The notes below the pieces were generated by a model. The model saw only the letters and a program-made list of their open reading frames with translations. It searched no databases and was not told where the DNA came from. Made by a program: the position numbers and the translations under genes. Below are positions 50,691 to 63,701 of a stretch of 64,000 nt of DNA, piece after piece. The number at the start of each line of letters is the position of its first letter. The first letter of the stretch is position 1. The DNA comes from Monomorium pharaonis. Its lineage: Eukaryota; Arthropoda; Insecta; Hymenoptera; Formicidae. Where the stretch lies: contig NC_050469.1 of NCBI RefSeq assembly GCF_013373865.1, forward strand, positions 31,377,046-31,441,045. Direction: 5' to 3'.

Positions 50691-50890
50691 ATGTGTTCAA
50701 ATATATTATTATATTAGTATATGAAAGGTACAGCCCAATAAAAAAAAAAATTAACTTTATTTCGTCTCTGCATCACGCAAACGCACACAAAGTATATGCA
50801 CTCATAAATTCACGATCATGCATACTTCATCAAATCTTCAAAAAATTTATACGAAATAATGGAAAAATAAAAAATGCGCGAAATTTGCCC

Positions 50891-53800
50891 TTATGGATAA
50901 GAAGCGGTCGTAAACATATCGGTCATAGTCAAATTTGTTCCGTTGTATCTTGTAGAATTTGTTGACTTTGGTTCCAAATCTCCGACTTGGATGAGAATCA
51001 CAAGGTACGTGGTGACCGAGCCAATAACCTGAGAAGAAGCAAGAAATAAATATTCTTAGTCCAAAAAAAAATTCCACAAATCTTACACAAAAACTGAAAA
51101 ACCGTTTTCTCATTACAGAAATCTCAATAAACTTTATTTTTATAATTAAAAATTAAAAACTTTTATTTAATAAAGTACAAAATATCTTGTATTTGTAATT
51201 TCACGTCGTGCGCGTTCTTCTTTGTATTAACACGCTACATGAGATTTTATAACTTTTAATAATTAATGAAGGCATAAAGACGAAGTTTTCTTCGTCAAGT
51301 AAAACATAGAGTAACAAGAAGTAAATGAAAACTAATACTTGTGAACAACGTTATTAGAAGTTGAAGTAATTAAATTTGATGAGCACTATCAGCTTTCAAG
51401 CTATACAGTCTTTTATAAATCTTGAGAAACTTATCATTTCATATCTTCAAAATGACTTTCTGTTTTATGTAAATTTCAATACGATTCGTCAATGCTTACC
51501 CCGTGAATAAATGTGTGATCTAGATTGAAGAATCCGCACGCCGTGAAGATTAACGGGTTCTGTATCAACTGCAGAGTGAAGTCCCGTATCTGCAAATAAT
51601 TTTAACATTGATTGTTGTTTCGTCTCTTTTCTAACTATTTAATTAACGTAAGATAATGGACTTGCCTCTGCACGAAATTCTTTGCTGGTCGATGGCTCGT
51701 ACAACTCACAGATTATATCTCCTGTGTTCGCAGCCTGTAAAAATTCGCGCATTGATATTGCGATTGTTGCTATGTATACAAACTATAATTTATTTTGTTC
51801 ATTTCTCAAGAAAGCAATAATATTAGAAATAATTTGTTTAACTAACTTCAAAACAAACGTGTAAAAAACTTTTTGTATATTTAAAATTAATTTAATTTAT
51901 TACAATAATAATAATTATTTTCATATTTAATATTAAATTCGACTTTTGTAACACGCGACTTTTGTAACTCGAGAGAGTCAAATCTTTAAAAAATATTTAA
52001 AAATATTTACTATGTATATTTTAAATATTAAGATATTTTCAATGCTTGCCTCAATGCTCGCCATGGCGCACATATGATTTATGACGAGGACTTTCGATGA
52101 ATAAAACAGAATCCAACCAACAACCGGTATCATTTCTTGTCGAAATACTTCTCTGCTAAGATTTAACGAAAAAATTGAGTAAGCGTAGTACAGCAGACTA
52201 GTGATAAATACAAACGATATCGTCATGGAAAGAAGTATCTGTATGCCATAAGCTTCATTCGTACTCCTGGTTGATTTGATTAATTCTAAATGAACTTGCC
52301 TTTGTCCAACATAAAGAAAAAAACACTGTTAGTCAAATTATTTCAAAAAGATAAGATTATTTTGTTATAATAAAGTATTCAGATTATAATTCAAAATATA
52401 AAGTTATGATAAATTGTTTAGGTATTTCTATTTTTTTTAATAGAAATATAGCATCTAATTCTATTAAAAAATTTTTCTTCAGTTGAATTTTAATAAATAA
52501 ATTTGTTTCATAAAAGGTATTTATTATATTATTTCAAAATAAAGATTGATTTTATTTGCGATCTTAGCATGGTAAATGGATCGTTATTGCATGTGCATTG
52601 TAATAATATCGTATTTATTCAATGCCGTTATTAATACGCATGCAATCGATTTGTCATTTCTTTATAAAAGTGTAAGTACGTTGATTTATGAAAATATTAC
52701 AATTATTTATAAAAATTATTTTTAAACAATGCAATGTGAGATAAGCGCTAAAATATTGTAATAGTGTAATTAAGATTTAAATATAAAAAACATTAATTTT
52801 AATAAGAATAATCATGTGTGTAAAGATGAAATAAAATAAAAAATAAAACATTTATTAATACTATATTGCAAAAAAAATTGTTTAATAGTTTAAGTAATAG
52901 TTTAGTAATATTTTATATAATATTGCAATAAAAATGGAAATTAAATTATGAAATTCTTGTGTCAAACAAGTAAAACAAAGTAAAAAAAAAGATTTAAAAC
53001 AATTGAAGTTTTAATCAAGTCAATAATTTATGGTTTAAAACAGAAAAGAAACTGATGAAATAGGAATAACAGCTTTTGTTTTCTATTGTAAATGTAACAA
53101 AAATAGTATTATGTTATCAATTAGCAGTTTTAATTAATTTGTGAAAAAACGTAATATTGTATTGATCGTGTGAATGTGTTAATTGTTAGATTTTGCAGAA
53201 ATAAATATGTGTGTATAATAAATAAAGATATAATTTACGTTGTTCATAAACGATTCGTTACCATATGTTCTGCAAGTTCTGAGTGATGTAATTGTATTTG
53301 TATACCTATACATGTACAAAATGCACGAGCGTATACATAATAATCTTGAGATGCGAAATTATGCAAAATTTTATTTAATTTATGCGTGCTAAAGAGTAAA
53401 AAAATCTTACTTCACGGCCCTCATAGTGTCGGTATTGTCCTTGGTCCTACGATCTTGCTGCGTCGCGGATGCAATAAAAGTCTTGTTCCACTCGTCCTTC
53501 ATTTTCAGCACCCTCTTGTGCTGAGGCGAATCAGGCGTGGTTGTTAGCATGCCTTGCAGCAGATTGTTCAGCTGCTCAAATCGTATCTTGGAGTATCTTT
53601 AAACAAGTTCGTAGCAAGACGGAAAAAAGCAGCAACAATTATTTAATATATAGCTTTTAATTACATATAGTTGAAATAACAGTATAATTGAAAATTGAAT
53701 ATAAAAAGCATTAATTTTAGCAAAAATAACTGTATAAAAATAAAATAAAAAATTAAACAACATTTACTAATATTATATTACAAAGAAAAATTTAAAAAGG

Positions 53801-56514
53801 TCGTCATAATATTGCGAAAAAATTTGTACAATGGAGTAGTCGAGATATAAGAATTATTGCGAATTAATGCTAAGCTTCTCATGTATTCGTTAGATGAGAT
53901 TAATTAGCAAAGCTTTTTACATGTTTATAATACTTATATGTATAAAAAATCTCTTTACCTGACCCAGTGCAAGAACGATACGTCGCTCACGTAGAGTAAA
54001 ATAATGGGATAAGTTCCGGCGCCTATAAGGATAAGTCTAATATGCACGGGCGTATTTTCCATGAACATTCCGTCGTAATTGACGACTATGAATGTGATGA
54101 ATATCACAACGACGAATATGAGAGCGTAAAGCTGATTCAGATACAATTTTCGATAGTTTCTCTGTAATCCCATTTGCTCCATAGTTTTCTCACACATTAG
54201 AATACGCATCATTGCTGCCTTCATATGCTGCGAAAGTTGCACCCCGATAGGACCAACATTATTATTGAATTATATGACAAAATCTTGCATAAAAATTATA
54301 GTCTATAATTATATATAACTCATTAAACTCCAGGAGCTGCTTGCTTTTCTATTTTAAGTTTTTATAACTCGAGTTTTAATAAAAATTTTTAGACTTCAAT
54401 TTAAAGGTAAAAAATAGTTGCTTTTTCCGAAAATTTAGTCAGCGATAGGAATCTGAAAAAAAGATATAAAATTGAAACTAGTAAAAAAAAGATTTCTGCT
54501 TTTTTATTAAAATATTCGGCAAATAAATAATTTTGTCTTTTAAATATATAGAATAATAATTATATTACATTGAATATATCTACTAGAATAATTATTATAT
54601 AAAATTATTTTACTCAAAAAGAGATAAAATTATAATTTTTGTTTAATATTTGTCAGTAAAAGATAAGGATCTCTTATTTCTTTATCTGCTTTCAATGTTC
54701 ATATCTTTTTTCCAAAATATTTTATTCCATCACTGATTAGATTTTGAGAAAGAGCAATTCTAAACAGTAGAAATATTGACTTTTTATAAAAATACTAATA
54801 AAATGTTGGCCGTTCGCGCAATTAATTTTGAAATAGTATTTGTTGATTTGATGAATTATCTTATAGTAGTATATTTACAAAATTAAATTTAAAAAGAAAT
54901 GTTTAACAATTAAAGAAGAATATTTTAGCTATGTTACATAAAACATTTAGAAATATAATTAATCCAGATATAACTTATAAAAGTACATGTTTAATAATAA
55001 TTGTAATTATTCTTAAATTATAATTTAGATTTGATTATTAACCCGTGTTTAGACGATGTTATGCAACCGCGAGAATATGCTCATACGCAAATAATCAACA
55101 TTTGTTGTAAGACACATATTTTCATTTTCGAGCCTTTTAAATTTTTTTTCACAAAGATACACTTTAGCATTTAATTACAATTATCTCTTTATTCTTTTTA
55201 AACTCGAGCATATCATATCACACAAATATGGGCGCGTTCTACTTGACGCTCGCAACGCTCGACATTTACCTTGTTAAATAACAAGGAAGAAATGATTTCG
55301 AAAGCGTTGGGAGTGCTAAGTGGAACGCATATTCCTATATATATATATATATATATATATATTCACTTGAGTGCATATTTTTTGTTATTTAACATTTTAT
55401 TCTGTTACACATTTCGAGTAATGCAAAGTTAAATAATAATATGATATTCTGCAATAGTTTCTCTTTATTTTGGATAAATATATAATTTTATAAACAAACT
55501 ACTGTTTTTTTAAACAAAACTAATTTTTACATTTTTTGTGGTAAGAGATTAAACATCATCACTCCTGTTTCTCATCGATTCATTATAATGTCGTCACATT
55601 TTTATAAAGAACAATCTAAGTAATAAATATTTCGTAACTTTAAGTCTAGAATCAATTAAATAACACATCGATAAATGTAATTGGGTGCGCATTAAGTTTT
55701 CAATTTAAAATATTAAATATTAACAAATTGTTATTGTACAAAATGTAAATAGGAGGGGAGCGTATATAGTACCATATCTTTTTCGCTACCCATTTTAGCA
55801 CAACAAAATTTAAAATACAAAATCAAACAATTTTTTAAATAAGTGTAAAATATTTATCACTTCAAATGGATTTATTTAATTTCTAACACATATTTACAAA
55901 TTTTATTCTACAAAAATGCTTTGTATGACGTGTTAGGCGTTATGGCGTATTATTTTGTCGTATATAATTATTGTAAAATTTATATTAATTTATAATGCTA
56001 TTATTGTGCACTATGTATTTGCCTATCAGGAAAAAAAAAAATATTCGTGTTTCTTTAGCGGATATTTTTCCATAAAAAGATCCAAGTTACAGAAGATTGA
56101 GCTTTCGTTAAATCCAAAGCCTCTGTTTACGACAAATAGAGAGTTTGTAATATTAATTATTAGATTTTAGAAAATTGAAATCTCATGCGCGGAAAAGTCG
56201 CCCTCGACGATCCTCGAAAAAATTACCTTTCTCCTCAACCAGCCGCAAGGGATGAGGCACACCGTCATGCAGATGTTGGCGTAGAAGATCGCTTGGAACG
56301 TCATGTTGCCGAGCTTGTTCGCTTTGTGGCGATAATAGTCATTAAAATATGTCATCGACAGCTTCATTAGAGAGCAGTAAGTCACCAGGCAGATCACCGA
56401 GTACACGATGTTTAGAAGCCTGCCTCTCTTGCTGGTCCAAAATCCCATACCGACTATGATATTCGCCACTAAAAGTGGCATGGTCATCTCTTGCAAGGTT
56501 TTCGGCTCGAACAT
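50891..56514 (-). CDS. Gustatory receptor 1 (Gr28/Gr43a-like)
   Basis: Exons in transcript order: 56227-56514, 53959-54227, 53411-53596, 52050-52299, 51666-51734, 51500-51589, 50891-51028. Phases agree; 429 residues, typical for an insect gustatory receptor. These are seven-helix, inside-out ligand-gated channels in taste neurons. Hydrophobic helices are visible in exon 1 (MPLLVANIIVGMGF, YSVICLVTYCSL), exon 2 (LYALIFVVVIFITFIVV, LILIGAGTYPIILLYV) and exon 4 (IQILLSMTISFVFITSLLYY, GWILFYSSKVLVINHMCAMA). Family marks: QVHLELIKSTRSTNEAYGIQ, EAANTGDIICEL, FTACGFFNLDHTFIHGVIGS and the C-terminal signature TTYLVILIQV. Introns 4 and 5 both have GC donors (GAG/GCAAGC and GAG/GCAAGT); reading through the first would disrupt the conserved EA..TG block. 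Close exon-by-exon match to the neighbouring receptor at 59,477-63,701 shows tandem duplication. Confidence 0.9.
55335..55361. repeat. (AT)n microsatellite
   Basis: A pure AT dinucleotide run of about 27 bp in the first intron of gustatory receptor 1. Confidence 0.9.
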
Positions 56515-56960
56515 CTTCGTGGATGATCGGGGATCTACCCCTCGCTGATTTCGACGATAACAACAAACGATGGCGCCCTTCGCCTTCGTCGATTAATTGT
56601 ACACGTATACGCAATCGAGAAATAAACGATGAGCGTCGTTGGCTGCGTCACCTCGCGTGTTCCACACACGTGCGAACAGCGTAATACTAAGCCACCCCCG
56701 ACAAAGGTAGGCGGCTGAAGGTGGTCGAACAGGTGGCGGCTGCGGTGAACTGGTAAACGTGCGACTCAAATGAACGTTATTCATGATATATGCCTTGTGA
56801 TGTCCGTATGTCCCAAAGGATTCATTAGTCTGTCTCGTGATCAATATCGACTCGCGAGCTTATTGCGTAAATAGTTGCTCGTGCCTTTTTATTCATTCCC
56901 ACAGCGAATACGCCGTAAAATGTCAGAATTTCGCTTCATTAGATTGTCAAAGTGTTATGT
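56515..56960 (-). promoter_or_regulatory. GC-richer region upstream of gustatory receptor 1
   Basis: The 400 bp or so upstream of the receptor start are distinctly less AT-rich than the surroundings, as is exon 1 itself. It is the natural place for the promoter, but no core element or start site can be named. Open frames here on both strands are composition artefacts. Confidence 0.3.
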
Positions 56961-59430
56961 AATGTCCCCATGAATGGTGTCCGAAAAGATGTCTCAGAAA
57001 TTTTGGAGAAAGCAATTTTTCCCGAGCTTTTTTTACGAATTTTTTGCTTTTAAAATGACGTTATTTGTATTTTTATTTATGACAATCGTTTTAAATTTCT
57101 TTCAAATTAGGAACATTAATTAATAAGTAATTTATCAGTAAACTTCCCTGTCATTATTATAGTCATATTTCTGTATTTTTTGGAACAAAACCGAAAAAAA
57201 CTTATTTCCTCAATTTTATTTATTTCCTGCGTGATTTAAAAATAACAAGTACTTACGTAAAAAATTACTTTTTAATTTATCAAAACTAATTGCAATTGCT
57301 CATTTACTTAAAGAATGTTATTATTTACTTATTTTCACATTTATTTTAATTTTGCATTTTATTTTTTAAATAAAAATACATAAAATAAAAATAAAAACAG
57401 AAATACATTATTATATATCTATCTTTAAATAAAAGTCTTACACAGTGTTAAAAAATACACAACTTTTCAATTTACTGAATTAATATTCTTATAATCTCTT
57501 TAAACATAATGCAATAGCAAATTTCTTTTTATTCATTGTATTATTTTTATCTTTTTATGTTAATAACAGCTTTTTCCAACGATAGAAATCGAAAGAAAAA
57601 TTTTATCTTTTAATCAATACTTTTTTAGTATTCATTATTCATTTGTACTTAATTCACATTGAAGAAAAAGAATATCGTCATTACGGAACGTTTCGAATTT
57701 TTAAAGATTATGGCAACCTTTATTCGATGACGTTAATGCTAAATAAAGTATAATGAAATTACAATTATTGATGAAGAACGGTAGTATTATGAGATGGATA
57801 ATGAATTTAAACGATGACAAGACAAGCGGTGCGAAATAAGTGACAAATACATTGGGCGTCCGTGATCCCATAATGGATGAATGCCCAAGAGACTTCATCG
57901 AGAAGATCAATATCGTACGAAGTATTAAGCTAAGAGCTATCTTGTTAACGATAGTATAAAGGTTAAAAATGCAGGTTCGTATTACTGACATAGTTGTAAA
58001 ATAGAAAATCGATAGCGATAGAACAGATTTTTAATAGATAATTACATTAGACAAAATTATTCTGTAAATTATTAATAATAATCTCAACAATTTTTTGATA
58101 ATTAATATTGTTACACACAAATGGTATTTTTTAGCACATTATTTATGATAATTACAAGTAATTATCGCGCATATTACAACAAACTCCAAGTTCAAAAGGT
58201 TATACACTCTGATATACTATATCTCGATAACACCACCGACGTCGTAACAACAAAGAGAAATGAGTAGTGAATATAAAAACGGACAGGCAATATAACTGAT
58301 GCACACATTTTTCTTTGATATATATATATGCTTATACGATCGCATAATGCTTTCACGTTCAGTGTACATTTCTTCGTCATGGTTGATATTTGCAGTCGTA
58401 CAGTTGGCTTTTTCAAGTTGAAATAATTAAACATGTAGAAATGTGCCATGCAGGCATCATTGTTGCTTCATTATATAAATTTATCAAACTCATTTATCAA
58501 AAATTTCTTTGACAGCATATATTAAATAATATACTATTCATTTTTATATTGTATTTAATACTATATGTATGTAATTTATTTTACATTGTAAAATTTTTTA
58601 TCTGTACAATTTGTAGAGAGCGAATAAGAGGGAAATGCGTGACGCTGATCTCGTTTCATAAATTATGACGTGAAACATTTTATTATGAGGTTCAAAGGGA
58701 GATAGTAAAAAAGAATTCATTGAATATTTTATAGACTATAACACTACTATTTTATTGTACGTAATTTTTATTTTTAAGACATATGCGATATTATTTTTAC
58801 ACATGTAATCTTACTTTTACAACTTTGAGATATTTCTTTTAATATACATAATTAATTTTCGCATAATTTAAAGAAAAGGTAGGAAGATTGTCAATACTAG
58901 CATATTTAAAGCGACATCTCAATTATGTCTTATTTCTCAGAAAATATTTACAGTTATTAATACTGATAGAAACATAAACTACTAAGATAATTAAAGAAAT
59001 AAAGTCTCATAGGTTATAGCTTACTTTTTAAAAATAAAGTCTAAAATCTAGAAATAAATCTAATGTAATCTAACTTTCATATACAGTTACATGTTGCATC
59101 TTACAAGACAGCATAAAGTAATTTGTACAATCAACAAAAATATTATAAGGAATTCTCATATACATTAACTTGTAAATATTTTGTACAAATGTCTACTATA
59201 CCGTTATTTTAGGACGCAAATTTTTAAACATTTATTTTTGATTATGTTACAAATACATTAATTACTAAAAAACATCTACAATATTATAAAAACTGGTATA
59301 TTATCTGATTAAAGACACTTTTTTACTTATATTTATATTTTTCCAAAGTTTTATTTTTCATTTTTGTTTAAAAAATACTACTCACACAAAGATAAAATGG
59401 TATGTCAGTTTGATGACCTTATAAAAATTT
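56961..59430. other. Interval between the two gustatory receptor genes
   Basis: Mostly AT-rich. Two minus-strand open frames of 96 codons (57,701-57,991; hydrophobic, with FVTYFAPLVLSSFKFIIHLI) and 85 codons (58,192-58,449; with VVTTSVVLSRYSISE) lie here. The second faintly recalls the receptor C-terminal TTYLVIL signature, but neither has flanking splice sites in matching phase. They may be relics of a third receptor copy or chance frames. Confidence 0.35.
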
Positions 59431-59435
59431 AGTAG

Positions 59436-59464
59436 TACACACACACACACACACATACACACAC
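59436..59464. repeat. (AC)n microsatellite
   Basis: A short dinucleotide run starting 12 bp past the stop codon of gustatory receptor 2. Confidence 0.9.
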
Positions 59465-59476
59465 GACTCTTTATAA

Positions 59477-59632
59477 TTAAAAATGTGTAAAGTCTATAGC
59501 ATTATTTGATTCTAGCGAGTTGCTCACTTGTAGCATGATAACCATGTAAATAGTTACAGTTTTAAAAATCTATAAACAAAAAAACATAAATATGTTGCGT
59601 TTATAATATAATAATGGTTGAGAGAGAAAGAC

Positions 59633-59674
<42 letters not shown>

Positions 59675-62600
59675 TGTGTGTGTGTCATAAAAATAAGTTT
59701 ATTTTTAGAAAACTATGAAAAGGATAATATTGAATCTTTCTTTAATATTATATTAATTAAATATAACATATTGAAGGGTTTCCTACAAAAATTAAACAAT
59801 TCCATTTAAAAAAATGTAGTTACGATGCCAAATTATTTTCTGTCAATAGTGTCACATTGTGAACAATTTTATTTCGACAAGAATCAAACAGAAAATATAA
59901 ATATAAATAGGCAATGAATAATATACTTTCTATAAGAATCAAACAAATCTAGAAGTTTTTAATTCTTTCTTTTAGAAATGTTTTCAAAATACATGCATTA
60001 ATCAAAACCTATTTAATAATTTTGTTCTTATACCTATTATACGTTAAAGAAAAAATTATTATACAATAAACGGTTTAAAGATAAAAAAGATAAAAAGTTT
60101 TTTATTTTTCGAAAATTTAACATTTTGGATTTGTTTAATTTGTAGGACTTAAATTAAACAGAAGTTAATAAAAAATAAATTTTGTTGTTTTGTTTAAAAA
60201 TCGCTAATATAACGTTTTATAAATTTAACATATACAAACCATGTTTAAGACACGATGATTCAAAGTAAGCCCAAACGCGGTGAATATCACCGGACTTTGC
60301 AAAATTTGAATACCAAATTGTTGAATCTGAAACAATTGCGGTCGATAATTATATAATACATTAATGTAATAGCAACATCAGTTACATTAATGTATTTCAG
60401 CAAACCTCTTCCTGCATATCGATGTCTGCGTCGCATCCATAAATCGCGTGAATAATTTCAATAGTTTTATTTCCCTAAAAATAAATGTTACCCTAATCAA
60501 AATCTGTAGTAGAACAATTATTAACAAGATAAATTACCTCTTCGGCCGCATTTTTGCAAACGTAATTTAAAGAAACGGCTTTCACAATATAAAGAAAAGA
60601 CAATGCCAACGTCATAGAGGTTTGCGTTGCTAAACCTTTGACTTTATGTTGTTGCATTATGTATCGAACGTATAAATTATAAAGAGCACCAGTGAGAAAC
60701 ATAGTAATTACTGCTATTTCCCAAGCAGTCTGCACTCCGAGAATAGTGCATATTATTTTCGATACTTTACATAATTCTAGATGCACCTGTCTTGAAAGCA
60801 TTTAAAGATAATTAAAAATATTTTTATTTAAAAAACTTTCTTTTGTATCTCAAAAAAATTATTTTAATCTAACTTAAATATTCCAAATGCTTTACAAGAA
60901 AAGTTTTGAATGTCTTACAAATTTTGAATATTTCGAATACCTTAATGACAAAAATGTATGGATTTTGAATCAATTTTTATTTATAAAAAATGTTTTAAAG
61001 CTGAGTGTAATCAAATGTATGTATTCTTCATGAAGTTTGCTCTTTTCATAACAATGTACAATACAATGTTAAGAAATTATTTGTAATAGAACTTACTTGA
61101 TTATTTGTAACAGATATTTACGTTCTTGACATCTTGTCATCGTGGGATGCTTCCTAAATTGATTTTTTGATTGTTTTTCGAATTGAGATTGAATGTGAGA
61201 TACAACCGGATTTTGCTTCTCTAATATCGAAATATTTCTTCTGCGAGACTGCACTTGCTGACGCCATTGAGATAACGTTTTCATAAGGGGAATATGCTTC
61301 CGTTTCTCGGTATTCATAAGTTGGGTATAATCTTTCATTTCAAAGATGCCCAATTTCATCTTTTTCATCGATAAATTTATTACACTTTTACACAACAGTT
61401 TGTTGACTAATTCGAATTTCATTTGTAAGCATCTGCATTAAATGAATATCCATTGATAAGAACATAAGACAGAAAAGATATGAAAAGATTATTATAGACA
61501 GAGAGAATTATTATAATACATAATTTCAACGTTATATATAAATTATGTTAAACATAACAAAAACAATTATTATTTTTTTACATATTAATTAGTAAATACA
61601 GTTAATAATTAACTATCTGACTGTATAATTTTTTTTGCGGTATCTACTTAAAATACATGATTTGTACAAAAAATAACTTTTGAAATAACACGCTAATGCT
61701 ATATCTATTTCGCTAATGGCACTGTGCAGTATTATTTGAGCTTTTTATGTTAACGGTCTACTCAGAACAGATAACTTTTATATTGCAATGATTCTAAGAG
61801 TTTTTGAGGTTGCCGATTACAAATCTAAAGTCAAAATAGCAAAATTAAAAATAGTAAATCCCATGTAATGGCTAAAAAAATAAATTTATTTAAATTTGGA
61901 TGTAAATTGCTTATTTATTGTTTTAAAAGCTATACTGATTATAAAGCTAAAATTAAAATAGCAGAACTACAAATAGCGAATCAATATGACGGAAAAAAAT
62001 TATTTATTCAAATTTTAATATAAATTACTTATTTAAGATTTTGTCGATTTAATAGCAAAAATCAAATAACTTTCATAAATTTGCTTATTTTCCGAAAAAT
62101 CGTCCATTGTCATTTACTTGTCATTATTGAGGAGCAAACCAGGACTGCCAGTTCTGACGCCAAAACAGCGTACGAATACAAATGACGCATTGTGTCATTA
62201 TTCATTCATATATACATTGTATTTTATTGAAAAATGTGCACACATGATTATATACATACAATTATTTAGCTTACAATGCATTTGGAACTGTAGAACATTT
62301 TTAAAACATTTTAAAGACGTCCCGTGTTACTTTTTTGGACATCTAAAAAAGTCCATTTTAAGTACTAAACAGACTAAAATTAAAAACCCTATGCCATTTT
62401 GGTTACCTTTTTCTATAGATCATGTTGGCGCACTATTTAAGAAATTTCTTTACTTTTTGAATATACCAAGTAAATGTAAGTCTGTCACGTCCTACTTATA
62501 TTATTATAGTATTATTTTCCTACTTAAAAGAAATAAAAAGTCTGATATATACTGTATATATGTATTTATAAAATGTATGTTAACTGTAGTTGAAGATTTT

Positions 62601-63701
62601 ATAGTTATTTTAATAAATATTATTTATTGAAAATTTATAATTATTAATAAACTCTAAACCAAGTAACGAATTTCGTTTATCATCTAGTTTCCATTTTTCG
62701 GCAGTGAGTAAATAAATAAATAGGAAAACAACGGTTTGTCAAGAATTTTTAAGAAAATTTTGTTTTGAAATTTGTTTTATAAAAAAAAATCGCACGGGGA
62801 CCTGGCACGTCTATGGAGAGACTTTATTTCTCAGCATTTAATGATACAATAGTTTTTTGTAATAGTTCTGAAGAATTTCTTTTACTATTTATTTTTTAAA
62901 GAGAGAAGCCAAATTAACAAATTTGCTTGTTTTACAAATTACCAGTAGATATCGCTTTGATTCGGAGACTCGCATATAATTGAAGGGATAATATAAGTGT
63001 ATAAATTTTTTAATTATTTGAAGGAACAATTTACATACCTCACAAATATATAGAATTCGAAAATATTAATAGAGTTGACAGCCATCGAATATGTATATAC
63101 AAGTATAACATAAATTGAACTAAATAAGTCTATACGTATGTGTAAGTGAATGAAAACCACGATGCACATTATAAAGGAGCCTGTAATCCAAATGATTATC
63201 GTTCCGATTGTCGCATAATATATTCTGTTATAATTCACCGATAATCCAAGCTGTCGTAATGTTTCGTCGATCTCAAAAATCTTTTTGTGACAAACTTTGA
63301 ATTTCTGAAAATTTATAATATTATAATTAATACAAACTTTTGTCATAGAGCTTGTTACACTCTTTTTTTATCAGGCATTGCGTATTATTTTATATGCTCA
63401 CCTTTGTATGCCACCAGCCCAATAACATCTTGACTATCACAGACATAATAATAATGTACGACAATAATCGATACAGAACATATTCCAGTTTCATCAGTTT
63501 AACGTTTGCATAGTATTTTTTTTCCATGCCTACCGAGCCACTGCAGTAAATGCCATAAAGAAACAAAAGATAGATGAAACTGAGTATAGGTCTTGGATGA
63601 CCGCGGGGATATTCAAAAACACGAAGTCCTAAGAGACAGCTGACAGTTGTCACCAAGCTTATCGCTTCGGAGAAGCATTTTGGTCGCGCAAACAATTTCA
63701 T
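59477..63701 (-). CDS. Gustatory receptor 2 (Gr28/Gr43a-like)
   Basis: Exons in transcript order: 63402-63701, 63039-63304, 61097-61432, 60538-60790, 60406-60474, 60240-60326, 59477-59569. Phases agree; 467 residues. Exon boundaries and phases match gustatory receptor 1 one for one, and the fifth exon is 69 bp in both. Membrane segments: exon 1 (SFIYLLFLYGIYCSG, LLSYIIIMSVIVKMLLG), exon 2 (YYATIGTIIIWITGSFIMCI, LFSSIYVILVYTYSMAV) and exon 4 (IAVITMFLTGALYNLYV, SMTLALSFLYIVKAV). Family marks: KQVHLELCKVSKI, EEGNKTIEIIHAIY, PVIFTAFGLTLNHRVLNM and the C-terminal signature TVTIYMVIMLQVSN. Exon 3 is 336 bp against 186 bp in the paralogue, adding about 50 mostly basic residues to the loop before helix 5. 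The last exon was found by matching the signature and its phase-0 acceptor (TTTATAG/ATTTTT). Ligand cannot be told from sequence. Confidence 0.88.
59620..59672. repeat. (GA)n microsatellite
   Basis: A purine dinucleotide run in the last intron of gustatory receptor 2, about 50 bp upstream (in transcript sense) of exon 7. Confidence 0.95.
61433..63038 (-). other. Intron 2 of gustatory receptor 2
   Basis: A 1.6-kb AT-rich intron. On the opposite strand it holds a 170-codon open frame (62,118-62,630), which is discussed as a finding. No repeat boundaries or known domain are visible. Confidence 0.5.

Noticed and set aside
52011..52050. GT donor extension of gustatory receptor 1 exon 4
   Set aside because: It would insert residues into the conserved EA..TG block; the GC donor gives the canonical sequence. 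Kept only as a possible alternative isoform.
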